A DNA stretch of 6,552 bases from Methanobacteriota archaeon (GCA_003695745.1 RFHW01000133.1:1-6552), one strand, 5' to 3'. Counted from the first letter of the stretch, positions 1 to 6,207 are shown. The notes: generated by a model from the sequence alone, not told the origin. Numbers and translations: made by a program.

Positions 1-138
1 AAGAAGTAGGATTTTGGCTGGGCTGATTAAAACAGGGGCTTCTACGTCCTCTTTCACTTTAGGGTTTCATGCCACTCTTTCTTCATCGTCGTCGGCCCGG
101 GGCTTCATAGAAGAAACAACTGGTTTTGGGTTTAAGAC

Positions 139-414
139 TCACTTGTAAACAGAGCCCCTGTAATCAATCTTTTCAACATATATGGTCCTAGAGGGCTTCT
201 CAATCCTGAAGATAATTCTCACATCTCTCACCCTGAGCCTGTAGTAGCCTTGTCTACCCTTAATTTTTGCCAGGTCATGCGGGGTGGTGAGAAAGGGAAA
301 GTTCCTCAGGTCTGATATTTCGTCCAGAATCTTTTCTTTAAGTTTCCCATCTGTTTTCAGACTCAGAAATTTATCTGCCCTCCGTGAGATGAAGACAGAA
401 TACCTGTCCACCAC
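139..414 (-). CDS. RelE/ParE-family toxin (probable mRNA interferase)
   Basis: This is a 91-residue protein read from GTG at 414. It has the RelE fold signature: an N-terminal strand (YSVFISRRADKFL, about 5-17), helices at about 22-38, a KIKG turn (50-53), then YYRLRVRDVRIIFRI (57-71), and a C-terminal IYVEKIDYRGSVYK that matches the family's closing R-x-x-VY strand. RelE-type toxins cut mRNA, usually on the ribosome, and basic and tyrosine residues in the last strands match this. The usual Gly in the 'RVGD' turn is absent (RVRD). The frame is open back to an ATG at 483, but that start would lie inside the antitoxin gene and give a basic extension unlike the family. GTG at 414 overlaps the antitoxin stop by one base (TAGTG) and has GAGG five bases upstream. 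GTG at 411 is equally possible and would give GAGG an eight-base spacer. Ribosome-dependent or ParE-like action cannot be decided from sequence. Confidence 0.85.
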   Translation of the reverse strand: MVDRYSVFISRRADKFLSLKTDGKLKEKILDEISDLRNFPFLTTPHDLAKIKGRQGYYRLRVRDVRIIFRIEKPSRTIYVEKIDYRGSVYK

Positions 415-605
415 TACCCCCTCTTCACTTTCTCGATGGAGAGGTATTCCCCTTCCTCTTTTATCTCTTTTAACTCCTCCCACTCTTCATCGCTTATTTC
501 CTCTTCTGGCAGGAGATTGTTAAGCGACTTTTCCATGAACTCTTCAACGCTTGCCTTCAGGTTCTTAATCTCCTCGTAGACCATATCAAGCGTGACTTCA
601 GCCAT
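414..605 (-). CDS. RelB-like antitoxin, small acidic helical protein
   Basis: This 63-residue, Glu-rich protein lies directly upstream of the RelE-type toxin and overlaps its likely start by one base. Residues 4-30 (LDMVYEEIKNLKASVEEFME) have heptad-like spacing and probably form a dimerising helix or coiled coil. The acidic C-terminal half (EEEISDEEWEELKEIKEEGEYL, from about 34) resembles the toxin-wrapping tail of many archaeal and bacterial RelB/ParD-like antitoxins. No ribbon-helix-helix or other DNA-binding domain is obvious, so autoregulation is uncertain. The ATG at 605 has no Shine-Dalgarno site, but a TATA box centred about 27 bp upstream predicts a leaderless transcript beginning at or next to the ATG. 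Function is inferred from gene order, size and composition rather than from a diagnostic motif. Confidence 0.75.
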   Translation of the reverse strand: MAEVTLDMVYEEIKNLKASVEEFMEKSLNNLLPEEEISDEEWEELKEIKEEGEYLSIEKVKRG

Positions 606-628
606 GTTCTTTTTCTATGCGCCCAGAT

Positions 629-636
629 TATTTAAA
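629..636 (-). promoter_or_regulatory. TATA box of the toxin-antitoxin operon
   Basis: On the minus strand this reads TTTAAATA, a close match to the archaeal TATA consensus. Its centre is about 27 bp before the antitoxin ATG, so transcription should start within a base or two of the start codon, giving a leaderless mRNA. Confidence 0.75.
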
Positions 637-716
637 GTTAATCATGACGTAGTTCTAGTTGGGGTTTGGAGCGCCAGTGAAGGCACGCCAGGGACAAGGA
701 TAAGACGTTGAGATAG

Positions 717-724
717 TTTTTTAT
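717..724 (+). promoter_or_regulatory. TATA box of the rio1 operon
   Basis: The sequence TTTTTTAT is centred about 28 bp before the RIO1 ATG at 749. Transcription would start around 747, leaving a leader of zero to three bases. A second A/T patch at 733-740 (CATAAATG) lies too close to the start codon to serve. The antitoxin promoter fires the other way from the same 143-bp gap, and the two TATA boxes are about 80 bp apart. Confidence 0.55.
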
Positions 725-748
725 CAGGAGCCTCATAAATGGTGTTAG

Positions 749-1489
749 ATGGACGATGAATTAATAGACAAGATGCTTGGAGTTGGGCGGCAGCCACCTA
801 AAAAGCAGATTTTCCTTGAGGATCTGAAGGTCTCTGAGGATGTCTTTGACCGCTCCACCCTTCTCACGCTCTATGACCTTGTGAACAGGGGCTATATATC
901 TGTCCTCCACGGGGCTGTGAAGACCGGCAAGGAGTCCAGCGTCTTCCTTTCCATGGACGGCTCGGGTGAGCGTCATGCCGTCAAGATACACCGCATCGTC
1001 ACCTCAGACTTCAGGCAGATGAGCCGGTATATTGAAGGTGACAGGCGCTTCAAGGACATTAAAAGGTCGAAGAGGAGCATGATCTTCACGTGGGTTGAGA
1101 AGGAGTTCATGAACCTGAGGACCGCCTTTGATGCAGGTGTGAGCGTGCCCCGGCCTGTTGTGCGCAGGGGCAATGTCCTTGTGATGGAGTTCATAGGCGA
1201 GGGTGATGTGGCTGCGCCCATGCTCAGGGATGTGAAGCTCAGGACAGAGGGTTTTTACAGGGAGGTGGTGGAGGAGGTTAAAAGGCTCTATGAGAGCGGT
1301 CTTGTCCATGGGGACCTCAGCGAATACAACATCCTAGTCCACCGGGGGAAGCCGGTGCTCATCGACATCTCCCAGGGCGTCCCTGTGAGCCATCCTATGG
1401 CAGAGGAGCTTCTCAGGCGGGATGTTGGGAACGTTGCCCGTTTCTTTGGCAAAAAATTTGATAAAGTATGGGCCACCATAGTAGGTTAA
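749..1489 (+). CDS. rio1: RIO1-type atypical serine protein kinase/ATPase
   Basis: This 246-residue protein is a complete archaeal RIO kinase. An N-terminal helical part (about 1-50, with FDRSTLLTLYDLVNRGYI) leads into the RIO phosphate-binding loop VKTGKESSVF (57-66). The ATP-anchoring Lys is K79 (AVKIHRI). A flexible basic segment (82-114), the hinge MEFIG (146-150), the catalytic loop LVHGDLSEYNIL with D189 and N194, and the metal-binding LIDISQG with D206 follow. The C-terminal HPMAEELLRRDVGNVARFF is typical of RIO1. RIO kinases lack the activation loop and substrate-binding lobe of ordinary kinases and drive late cytoplasmic maturation of the small ribosomal subunit by ATP hydrolysis. 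RIO1 rather than RIO2 is supported by the absence of the RIO2 N-terminal winged helix and by the following KH gene, a common archaeal pairing. The eIF1A gene often found next to rio1 in archaea is not here. It heads an operon from a near-leaderless promoter. Confidence 0.95.
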   Translation: MDDELIDKMLGVGRQPPKKQIFLEDLKVSEDVFDRSTLLTLYDLVNRGYISVLHGAVKTGKESSVFLSMDGSGERHAVKIHRIVTSDFRQMSRYIEGDRRFKDIKRSKRSMIFTWVEKEFMNLRTAFDAGVSVPRPVVRRGNVLVMEFIGEGDVAAPMLRDVKLRTEGFYREVVEEVKRLYESGLVHGDLSEYNILVHRGKPVLIDISQGVPVSHPMAEELLRRDVGNVARFFGKKFDKVWATIVG

Positions 1490-1505
1490 GGAGAGGAAAA
1501 GACCC

Positions 1506-2060
1506 ATGGAGTATGTGAGGATAGCTGAGGACCGTATAGGCTCTCTCATTGGAAAGGAGGGCGAGGTGAAGAGCGCCATTGAAAAGAGGCTTGACGTTAG
1601 CCTTGATGTGGACAGCAGAGCGGGCATGGTCACCATAAGGAACAGGGGCGCTGATCCGCTGGCAGAGTGGAAGGCGCGGGATATGGTGAGGGCCATAAAC
1701 TACGGCATAGACCTTTCCGCCGCCCTCAGGCTCAGCGACGACGATCACACCCTTGTGGTGATAGACCTCTCAGACATCGTTGGCCGGTCGAAGAAGGCCA
1801 TAGTGCGCCAGAAGGCGAGGATCATCGGCAGAGGAGGGAAGACCAAGGCCCATATATCAGGGCTTACAGATGTGTCCATCTCCATCAAGGGGAGGCGTGT
1901 CGCCCTTGTGGGCAGGACAGAGTGGGTGATGATTGCAAAGGAGGCTGTGGAGGCCCTTGCCGGCGGCCTGCCCCACGGCGTGGTCTACAAGGCCCTTGAG
2001 AGGAAGTGCTCGGCAATTAGGATGCAGCAAAAGGTGGACCTGTGGAGGCCTTCCAGATGA
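1506..2060 (+). CDS. KH-domain protein, archaeal Dim2/Pno1 homologue
   Basis: This 184-residue protein has two KH RNA-binding modules. The first carries the GxxG loop in RIGSLIGKEG (residues 10-19). The second carries GRGG in ARIIGRGGKTKAHI (104-117) and is followed by VSISIKGRRVALVG (123-136). Length, two-KH layout and position directly after a RIO1 gene all match archaeal Dim2, the counterpart of eukaryotic Pno1/Dim2, which binds the 3' region of small-subunit rRNA near the cleavage site during 30S assembly. The start ATG lies 16 bases after the RIO1 stop, preceded by GGAGAGG (1490-1496) with a nine-base spacer, so it is translated from an internal Shine-Dalgarno site on the same mRNA. Its end overlaps the next gene as ATGA. 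Family assignment is firm; the precise rRNA target is inferred from homologues. Confidence 0.92.
   Translation: MEYVRIAEDRIGSLIGKEGEVKSAIEKRLDVSLDVDSRAGMVTIRNRGADPLAEWKARDMVRAINYGIDLSAALRLSDDDHTLVVIDLSDIVGRSKKAIVRQKARIIGRGGKTKAHISGLTDVSISIKGRRVALVGRTEWVMIAKEAVEALAGGLPHGVVYKALERKCSAIRMQQKVDLWRPSR
2044..2048 (+). promoter_or_regulatory. Ribosome binding site fixing the DUF530-like start at 2057
   Basis: GGAGG sits inside the last codons of the KH gene, eight bases before ATG 2057. A GTG at 2042 in the same frame would place this site inside the coding region, so 2057 is the better start. That ATG shares four bases (ATGA) with the KH stop. Confidence 0.8.
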
Positions 2061-3700
2061 CGGCGCACACACCCCTGCTTCACAAGGCCACCGACTGTCT
2101 GGACAGCCCCGCCAGACGGACTGCGGTGGAAATAGAGCGGCTTCAAAGAGACCTTGACTATTCCAGGGAATACTATATCACGCTTCAGGAGAATCTGCGC
2201 GTCCTTAAAGAGCTCAAGGAGGAGATGGAGCAGAAGGGTTTTGACTCCCCCTATTTCATCAAAGGCGTTCACGGCAGGAGGCCAACCCTAAGGAAGATGA
2301 GGTATGAGGACATTGAGAACCAGAGGGATATATCGCGGCACAAGAAGTTCTTCATAGCCGATGCAAGCGACAAGAAAAACCTCTTTGAAAGGACTAAGGG
2401 GGCCATTGCCGCAAACAACATTGCAGTGGGGCATCTTGAGGAGTTCATCACCATAAAATGCGGCTGCGGCAGGATGAGCCGTGGCAAGGAGGCGTTGAAG
2501 GCCCTTCTTGCGAGGGAGGGCTTTGTCTGCGACAAGTGCGGCTCCACCACAGGTGAGCTTGGCCACAACGAGTACGGCGTGTCAAGGCTGGAGATAGTGC
2601 CTCTTCTCCCGCTGGGCGGCGAGTTCATGTCCGAGATCTCCAAGTTCACCTCTACAGAGCGGAGGGCCTACAGGGAGATAATGGGGGTCCTGCGGGAGCA
2701 GAAGAAGAGCAGGATAAAGTCGGCCATGGTCGTTTTCAAGAGGAAGGTGGAGGGAAAGTGGATCAGGAAAAAAGAGCTCATCGAGGTGGGGAAGAGATCC
2801 GGGCTTGATGTGGAGAGCATCCTCCGCGAGAGATACGGCAGGGTGATTATCGAGAAGATCAGGTTCTACCACGAGCGCTCCACACTGATAAGCGGCAAAT
2901 ACAACAGGCAGGCGCTGTCCATCGCCTATACAAGGATATTCAAGGGGCGGCGCAGGGAGATCGTGGACTTCCTCCTCAGCAGAGAGGAGGATATGAAGCG
3001 CCTGAGGGAATATGAGTCTCTGAGACGGGAGATGGACCTTCTTCTCCAGGACCCGAGGGTTGACAGGCAGGATGTGATCGACGAGTTCGAGGCAAAGCTC
3101 ATGGACAGGGGGCTGATGAAGAAGACAGGCGGGCTTTCTGACGAGCTTGAGGCTGCCATCCAGAGGAGGCGCGAGGTGTCAGAGCAATATCTCATAAAGC
3201 TCCCGCTCCTCGTCTTTGCATGGGACATCTTCAGGTTCCTCCTCATAAAGCCCTATCGTGAGAGGAGGTATGCAAGCGTGATCCCCGGTCTTCAGCCTGT
3301 GCCGGAGAGAGAGCATCTTGAGGGGATGATCCCCATACTCGCCGATGAGGAGGTGGTGTCCATAGCAAGGAGGTTCCTGGACAGCCGCATCAGGCCTGTT
3401 GAGAATGGTGTTAACATCGTCTTCCAGAAGTTCCGTCTCGAGGAGATACTCAAGGACTATCTGAAGGTCACCTCAAGCAGGGCCGTGGGCGGTGTCGCCC
3501 TCTATCTCTACTCAGGCCTTGACATAGATGAGGCGGCAGGGCTTGTGTCGTCCACAGAGGAGGAGCTAAAGGATGTCCTTAAGATACTTGTGCGTCTGGG
3601 GAGGCGGGACGTGATCCCTGAGGAGAAGATGGAGAGCCTGGATGAGATAAAGGATATCAAGACCTCTGAGAAGGCCATGGAGTTCCTCCGTCTTGTGTAG
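2057..3700 (+). CDS. Large zinc-knuckle protein, probably DUF530 family
   Basis: This 547-residue protein has no known reaction. The N-terminal part (about 15-65) is helical and charged. A basic stretch (about 70-110, GVHGRRPTLRKMRYEDIE) follows, then a zinc knuckle formed by C135-G-C137 and C158-D-K-C161. After it come LEIVPLLPLGGEFMSEISKFT and a very basic region (about 210-280, QKKSRIKSAMVVFKRK...GKWIRKK) that could bind RNA. A helical acidic middle and a C-terminal domain with SSRAVGGVALYLYSG follow. Layout and these segments resemble, from memory, the DUF530 proteins of methanogens; a profile search would settle this. The gene is translationally coupled to the Dim2-like KH gene (ATGA overlap, GGAGG eight bases before ATG), so a role in 30S assembly or rRNA handling is a reasonable inference. 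No catalytic motif, membrane segment or signal peptide is seen. It is not topoisomerase VI subunit B, which follows the KH gene in some archaea: no GHKL ATPase motifs are present. Confidence 0.85.
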   Translation: MTAHTPLLHKATDCLDSPARRTAVEIERLQRDLDYSREYYITLQENLRVLKELKEEMEQKGFDSPYFIKGVHGRRPTLRKMRYEDIENQRDISRHKKFFIADASDKKNLFERTKGAIAANNIAVGHLEEFITIKCGCGRMSRGKEALKALLAREGFVCDKCGSTTGELGHNEYGVSRLEIVPLLPLGGEFMSEISKFTSTERRAYREIMGVLREQKKSRIKSAMVVFKRKVEGKWIRKKELIEVGKRSGLDVESILRERYGRVIIEKIRFYHERSTLISGKYNRQALSIAYTRIFKGRRREIVDFLLSREEDMKRLREYESLRREMDLLLQDPRVDRQDVIDEFEAKLMDRGLMKKTGGLSDELEAAIQRRREVSEQYLIKLPLLVFAWDIFRFLLIKPYRERRYASVIPGLQPVPEREHLEGMIPILADEEVVSIARRFLDSRIRPVENGVNIVFQKFRLEEILKDYLKVTSSRAVGGVALYLYSGLDIDEAAGLVSSTEEELKDVLKILVRLGRRDVIPEEKMESLDEIKDIKTSEKAMEFLRLV

Positions 3701-3706
3701 TAACAA

Positions 3707-3714
3707 TTTTATAC
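3707..3714 (+). promoter_or_regulatory. TATA box of the DUF1699-like operon
   Basis: TTTTATAC lies just after the DUF530-like stop and is centred about 26 bp before ATG 3737, predicting transcription from the A of the start codon. No Shine-Dalgarno site precedes that ATG. The T-rich run that follows (to 3718) could also help end transcripts from upstream. Confidence 0.65.
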
Positions 3715-3736
3715 TTTTCCCTGCAAATCTATCCTC

Positions 3737-4141
3737 ATGGCAGGCCACATCGTTCTACGCTCCAGCCAGAACGAGGTCCTTTTAAGGGAGATCAACGAGA
3801 AGCTCGATGAAAGGACGAGGGAGGTCCATCTCAGCATCCGCCCAACCATAAACATCATAGCCTCCATCCTCACGGCAGCCCCCAACATCAAGCTCATCAC
3901 ATGCCCGCCCAGCCTCTTTGAGCGCACGCCCAAGAAGATCAAGGAGGCCCTTGCCAAGATAAAGGTGGATTTCAAGCCCCTTCTGCTCACCCCCGGGAGG
4001 CCGAGGATGCACGACGATGGAAAGATCCGTGGGATATACCGCCTTAAAAAGAAGGGTTTTTCAGCCAAGAAGATATCAAAGGAGCTGGGCATACCTCTCA
4101 CAACAGTCTATTACTATCTTAGCAAGGAGCAGGTGAAATGA
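3737..4141 (+). CDS. DUF1699-like protein with C-terminal helix-turn-helix
   Basis: This 134-residue protein has no known biochemical role. The N-terminal half has the pattern of DUF1699, an archaeal family: an initial strand (HIVLRSSQNE), VHLSIRPTINIIASILTAAPNIKLITCPPS (30-59) and a following helix (64-76). Residues 96-128 (IRGIYRLKKKGFSAKKISKELG then IPLTTVYYYL) form a convincing helix-turn-helix of the resolvase/Hin-like kind, with the second helix beginning at about 121, so DNA binding is likely. The start ATG has a TATA box about 26 bp upstream and no Shine-Dalgarno site, consistent with a leaderless mRNA. The stop overlaps the start of the next gene as ATGA. A one-component regulator sensing a ligand through the N-terminal domain would fit, but no ligand-binding residues are recognisable. 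The DUF1699 match is from memory of family sequences. Confidence 0.8.
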   Translation: MAGHIVLRSSQNEVLLREINEKLDERTREVHLSIRPTINIIASILTAAPNIKLITCPPSLFERTPKKIKEALAKIKVDFKPLLLTPGRPRMHDDGKIRGIYRLKKKGFSAKKISKELGIPLTTVYYYLSKEQVK

Positions 4142-4470
4142 AGGCTGTGAAGAAGTGCAGGAGCTGCGGGAAATCGATCCCCGGCGGATATCTCTGTGAG
4201 GAATGTGAGAGGAAGGTCCTTGAGACCCATCGTGGGAGGCGGTACCTCCTCTCAGGTGCCACAGGCATCATCCTCATAGCCCTGATCTATGTTGTGTGGA
4301 CGGAGTATCAGGAAAAGAGAGGGGAGATAGACCTCTCCGTCTTCAGCCGGTTCTCCAGCGCCATCGCGGCCTATGCCAGGGCTGTGCTTGCATCGCCCTA
4401 TCTGCTGATACCCCTTGTGATCGTCATGATCATAGCCGCCTTTATCATAGGCACCAGGCTTTCAAAGTGA
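4138..4470 (+). CDS. Zinc-ribbon membrane protein with two transmembrane helices
   Basis: I do not recognise this 110-residue protein as a named family. Residues 7-23 hold a compact zinc ribbon, C7-x2-C10 and C20-x2-C23 (KCRSCGKSIPGGYLCEEC), like those at the ends of many archaeal membrane proteins. The basic stretch RGRR (32-35) precedes a first membrane helix at about 37-54. A roughly 30-residue loop (55-86) leads to a second helix at about 87-105, ending in TRLSK. By the positive-inside rule the zinc ribbon and the C-terminus face the cytoplasm and the loop faces out. Translation is coupled to the gene before it: ATG 4138 overlaps its stop, with GGAG at 4126-4129 eight bases upstream. The context (HTH protein before, receiver after) suggests a membrane partner in signalling, which is inference only. 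Confidence 0.8.
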   Translation: MKAVKKCRSCGKSIPGGYLCEECERKVLETHRGRRYLLSGATGIILIALIYVVWTEYQEKRGEIDLSVFSRFSSAIAAYARAVLASPYLLIPLVIVMIIAAFIIGTRLSK

Positions 4471-4482
4471 GGTTGCTGCCAA

Positions 4483-4863
4483 GTGACATCGATCATGGTC
4501 GTGGACGACAGTGAAGAGATAAGGTTTATTGTGAGAAGGATCCTGGAGGAGGCCGGGTACAGTGTCTCTGAGGCGGCAGATGGCGAGGAATGCCTTCAGA
4601 TGCTCTACCAGGGGGAGAAGCCGGACCTGATACTCCTTGATGTGATGATGCCAAAGATGGATGGCTGGGGCCTGTCAAGGAAGATAAAACAGGACCCCTC
4701 TCTGCAGCATATACCCATATGCATGCTCACTGCAAAGACAAGCACCATGGACGCCCTTATGAGCCTTGAGTCGGCCCGCGCCAACTGGCATCTGAACAAG
4801 CCCATAAACCGGAAACAGCTCCTTGACACTGTGCGCTGGCTTATTGAGAACCCCTCTCAGTGA
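4483..4863 (+). CDS. Single-domain response regulator (CheY-like receiver)
   Basis: This 126-residue receiver domain has no output domain. The acidic pair D8-D9 (MVVDDSEE), the phospho-acceptor D53 in LILLDVMMPKMDG, T83 in CMLTA and K106-P107 in HLNKPI make up the complete set of receiver active-site residues, so it should accept phosphate from a histidine kinase. None is encoded in the window. It could relay phosphate to another protein or change partner binding when phosphorylated. The start is GTG at 4483, supported by GAGGT at 4469-4473 with a nine-base spacer; ATG 4495 would remove the first strand. It follows the zinc-ribbon gene by 12 bases, so all three genes from 3737 probably share one mRNA. 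Its last seven bases overlap the end of the convergent CoA-pathway gene. Confidence 0.93.
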   Translation: MTSIMVVDDSEEIRFIVRRILEEAGYSVSEAADGEECLQMLYQGEKPDLILLDVMMPKMDGWGLSRKIKQDPSLQHIPICMLTAKTSTMDALMSLESARANWHLNKPINRKQLLDTVRWLIENPSQ

Positions 4864-5609
4864 GATGCCATTGACCTCAGCCCATGGATGATCTCTGACA
4901 GGCTCTTCCTCAGATTGGATGGGTTGTCAAAGGACCTGTGGATCCTGTTGAGCGCCTCCCGGTCCATGGCCCTCAGCTCCTCTGCAGCGGCGAGGAGAAG
5001 GGGCACCGCCCGTATGACATTGTCCACGATGGTGATAGATGCTGTTTGGGCGGTCCTTGACAGGGGGTTGAGGTCCACAGCTATCACCTTCTTCCCAGCC
5101 TTTATGAGCGCTTCGGTGCGGTCCCCGTCCTCAAGGGCGACGAAGACCACGTCGGCAGAATAGATGCCTTCTCTGTCCACAAGCCTTCTTCTGCTGTCAA
5201 GGCCCTCTATCTCAGCATCCGCTTTGACGCCGTAGACCTTCTCGGCTCCATGGCCCTTTAAAATCCCCTCTATAGCTTTAACCCGTTTTTCTGTGCGGTA
5301 GAAGAGGTTTATCTCAAGCTTCCCCTCAACTGCCCTGGCAAGCTTTACAAGCTCTTCAGGGCAGAGCACCGCCGTGTTGCCGTTCACCGATACAACCGGG
5401 TTCTCAGCGGCAAGGAGCATCGCCGCCGCAGCCCTGACCGCCTCCACTGCTGCATCCGGGGTCTTCTCGCCGAGGAGATAGTCGAATGCCTCGCCTCTGC
5501 CGAAGGCTATCAATCCTTCAAGGGCGGTAGCCCCTGCTTTATATCCCTCCACCAGAAGCTCTCTCTGTCTGAGAGACTCATACCTTGGATGGCTCTTGGG
5601 GATCATCAT
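4857..5609 (-). CDS. 4-phosphopantoate--beta-alanine ligase (archaeal CoA biosynthesis)
   Basis: This 250-residue enzyme of the archaeal PPS family (EC 6.3.2.36) joins 4-phosphopantoate and beta-alanine, using ATP, to give 4'-phosphopantothenate. Archaea use it with pantoate kinase in place of the bacterial pantothenate synthetase/kinase route. Diagnostic blocks run in order: IPKSHPRYESLRQRE (3-17), GLIAFGRGEAFDYLLGE (32-48), VSVNGNTAVL, INLFYRTEKR, LEDGDRTEAL, DLNPLSRTA and ITIVDNVIRAVPLL. Position 36 is Phe where I recall His in many relatives. The family N-terminus begins at MMIPKSHPR, so the start is ATG 5609 or 5606, and no other start codon precedes it in frame nearby. The gene begins 32 bases before the DUF502 stop and has no Shine-Dalgarno site or TATA box, so it probably depends on translation of the upstream gene. 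The pantoate kinase gene is not in the window. Confidence 0.95.
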   Translation of the reverse strand: MMIPKSHPRYESLRQRELLVEGYKAGATALEGLIAFGRGEAFDYLLGEKTPDAAVEAVRAAAAMLLAAENPVVSVNGNTAVLCPEELVKLARAVEGKLEINLFYRTEKRVKAIEGILKGHGAEKVYGVKADAEIEGLDSRRRLVDREGIYSADVVFVALEDGDRTEALIKAGKKVIAVDLNPLSRTAQTASITIVDNVIRAVPLLLAAAEELRAMDREALNRIHRSFDNPSNLRKSLSEIIHGLRSMASH

Positions 5610-6207
5610 GCATGTTTGAAAAGCCGCCTGACACCACGAGCTTGAGCCCGTCGTCGATGGACATGTCCAGAGGTATCACCTCATCCTCTGGCACCATGAG
5701 CAGGAAACCGGATGTGGGGTTTGGCGAGGTGGGCACAAAGACGTTTATCATCTTGGCCTTGGTCTTGTCCTGTATCTCCTTAACGCCGACCGCCGTTGTA
5801 AGCCCCACTGCATACATGCCTTTGCGCGGGTATTCCACGAGGACGACGCCTATGTAGCCTGTGTCTTTCTGGGATATCAGGGCCGAGCTCGCGTACTTGA
5901 CTGTGGAATACAGCCCTTTTACAACGGGTATCCTCATGAGCAGGGATTCGAAGAAGGCCACTGCCTGCGCGCCCACGGTGAGCCTTGCAAAGGCGCCGAG
6001 GAGGGTGATGCCTGCAAGGAGCACGAGAAGGCTGATTCCCGGTATGTAGAGCTCGCTTCCTGCAACCCGCCCGATGAGAAGCACGATGAAGGGCCGGAGT
6101 ATGCCGTCGAGCAGCTCAAAGACCGCAAAGAGCACATAGACTGTCACGGCCAGCGGCACGAATATGAGCAGCCCGGCGAGAAAGGTCTTCTTCAGATCCA
6201 GCTCCAT
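5578..6207 (-). CDS. DUF502 family membrane protein
   Basis: This 209-residue protein belongs to the DUF502 (COG2928) family, found in bacteria and archaea and of unknown function. Two membrane segments lie at about 9-33 (LAGLLIFVPLAVTVYVLFAVFE starts here) and 53-74, separated by LLDGILRPF. The IPG motif (55-57) precedes the second. The family hallmark MRIPVVKGLYSTVKYAS follows, then a soluble domain with YIGVVLVEYPRKGMYAVG, VFVPTSPNPTSGFLLMVP and a C-terminal DDGLKLVVSGG. Length is normal for the family. Start ATG 6207 has a TATA-like box centred about 28 bp upstream and only a partial AGGA site, suggesting a very short leader. It overlaps the ligase gene by 32 bases, so the two share a transcript. 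No functional link between a DUF502 protein and CoA synthesis is known to me. Confidence 0.92.
   Translation of the reverse strand: MELDLKKTFLAGLLIFVPLAVTVYVLFAVFELLDGILRPFIVLLIGRVAGSELYIPGISLLVLLAGITLLGAFARLTVGAQAVAFFESLLMRIPVVKGLYSTVKYASSALISQKDTGYIGVVLVEYPRKGMYAVGLTTAVGVKEIQDKTKAKMINVFVPTSPNPTSGFLLMVPEDEVIPLDMSIDDGLKLVVSGGFSNMHDDPQEPSKV

Noticed and set aside
35..106. GGGGCTTC at 35-42 and again at 99-106, with CTTCTA and TAGAAG nearby
   Set aside because: Eight-base repeats 64 bp apart are expected by chance and have no clear structure or promoter beside them.
2..148. Plus-strand frame open from the left window edge for 48 codons, ending TAA at 146-148
   Set aside because: It is short, rich in Ser/Thr with a run of serines, overlaps the toxin stop, and shows no recognisable motif. 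It could be the tail of a convergent gene but cannot be supported.
139..483. Longer 114-residue form of the toxin starting at ATG 483
   Set aside because: The 23 extra residues lie wholly inside the antitoxin gene, do not match the RelE family N-terminus, and no ribosome site favours ATG 483.
672..691. Direct repeat CGCCAG (672-677 and 686-691) in the rio1 upstream region
   Set aside because: Six bases repeated once is not significant and the spacing does not match a helical turn.
638..736. Minus-strand 32-codon frame (MRLLIKNYLNVL...) in the divergent promoter region
   Set aside because: It has no ribosome site or TATA box at the right distance, ends against the antitoxin promoter, and looks like chance translation.
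606..748. Possible C/D box or other small RNA gene in the divergent gap
   Set aside because: No paired box C and box D motifs or stable stem could be found by eye, and the gap is accounted for by two promoters.
1004..1696. Several long minus-strand frames opposite the RIO1 and KH genes
   Set aside because: These are shadows of strongly coding plus-strand genes, with low-complexity products and no initiation signals.
2269..3246. Minus-strand frames of about 90-126 codons opposite the DUF530-like gene
   Set aside because: They arise from the skewed codon use of the sense gene; the Ser/Leu/Arg-rich products have no motif.
3709..4101. 130-codon minus-strand frame opposite the DUF1699-like gene
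   Set aside because: The sense strand has a promoter, operon overlap and a recognisable HTH, so the antisense frame is a shadow.
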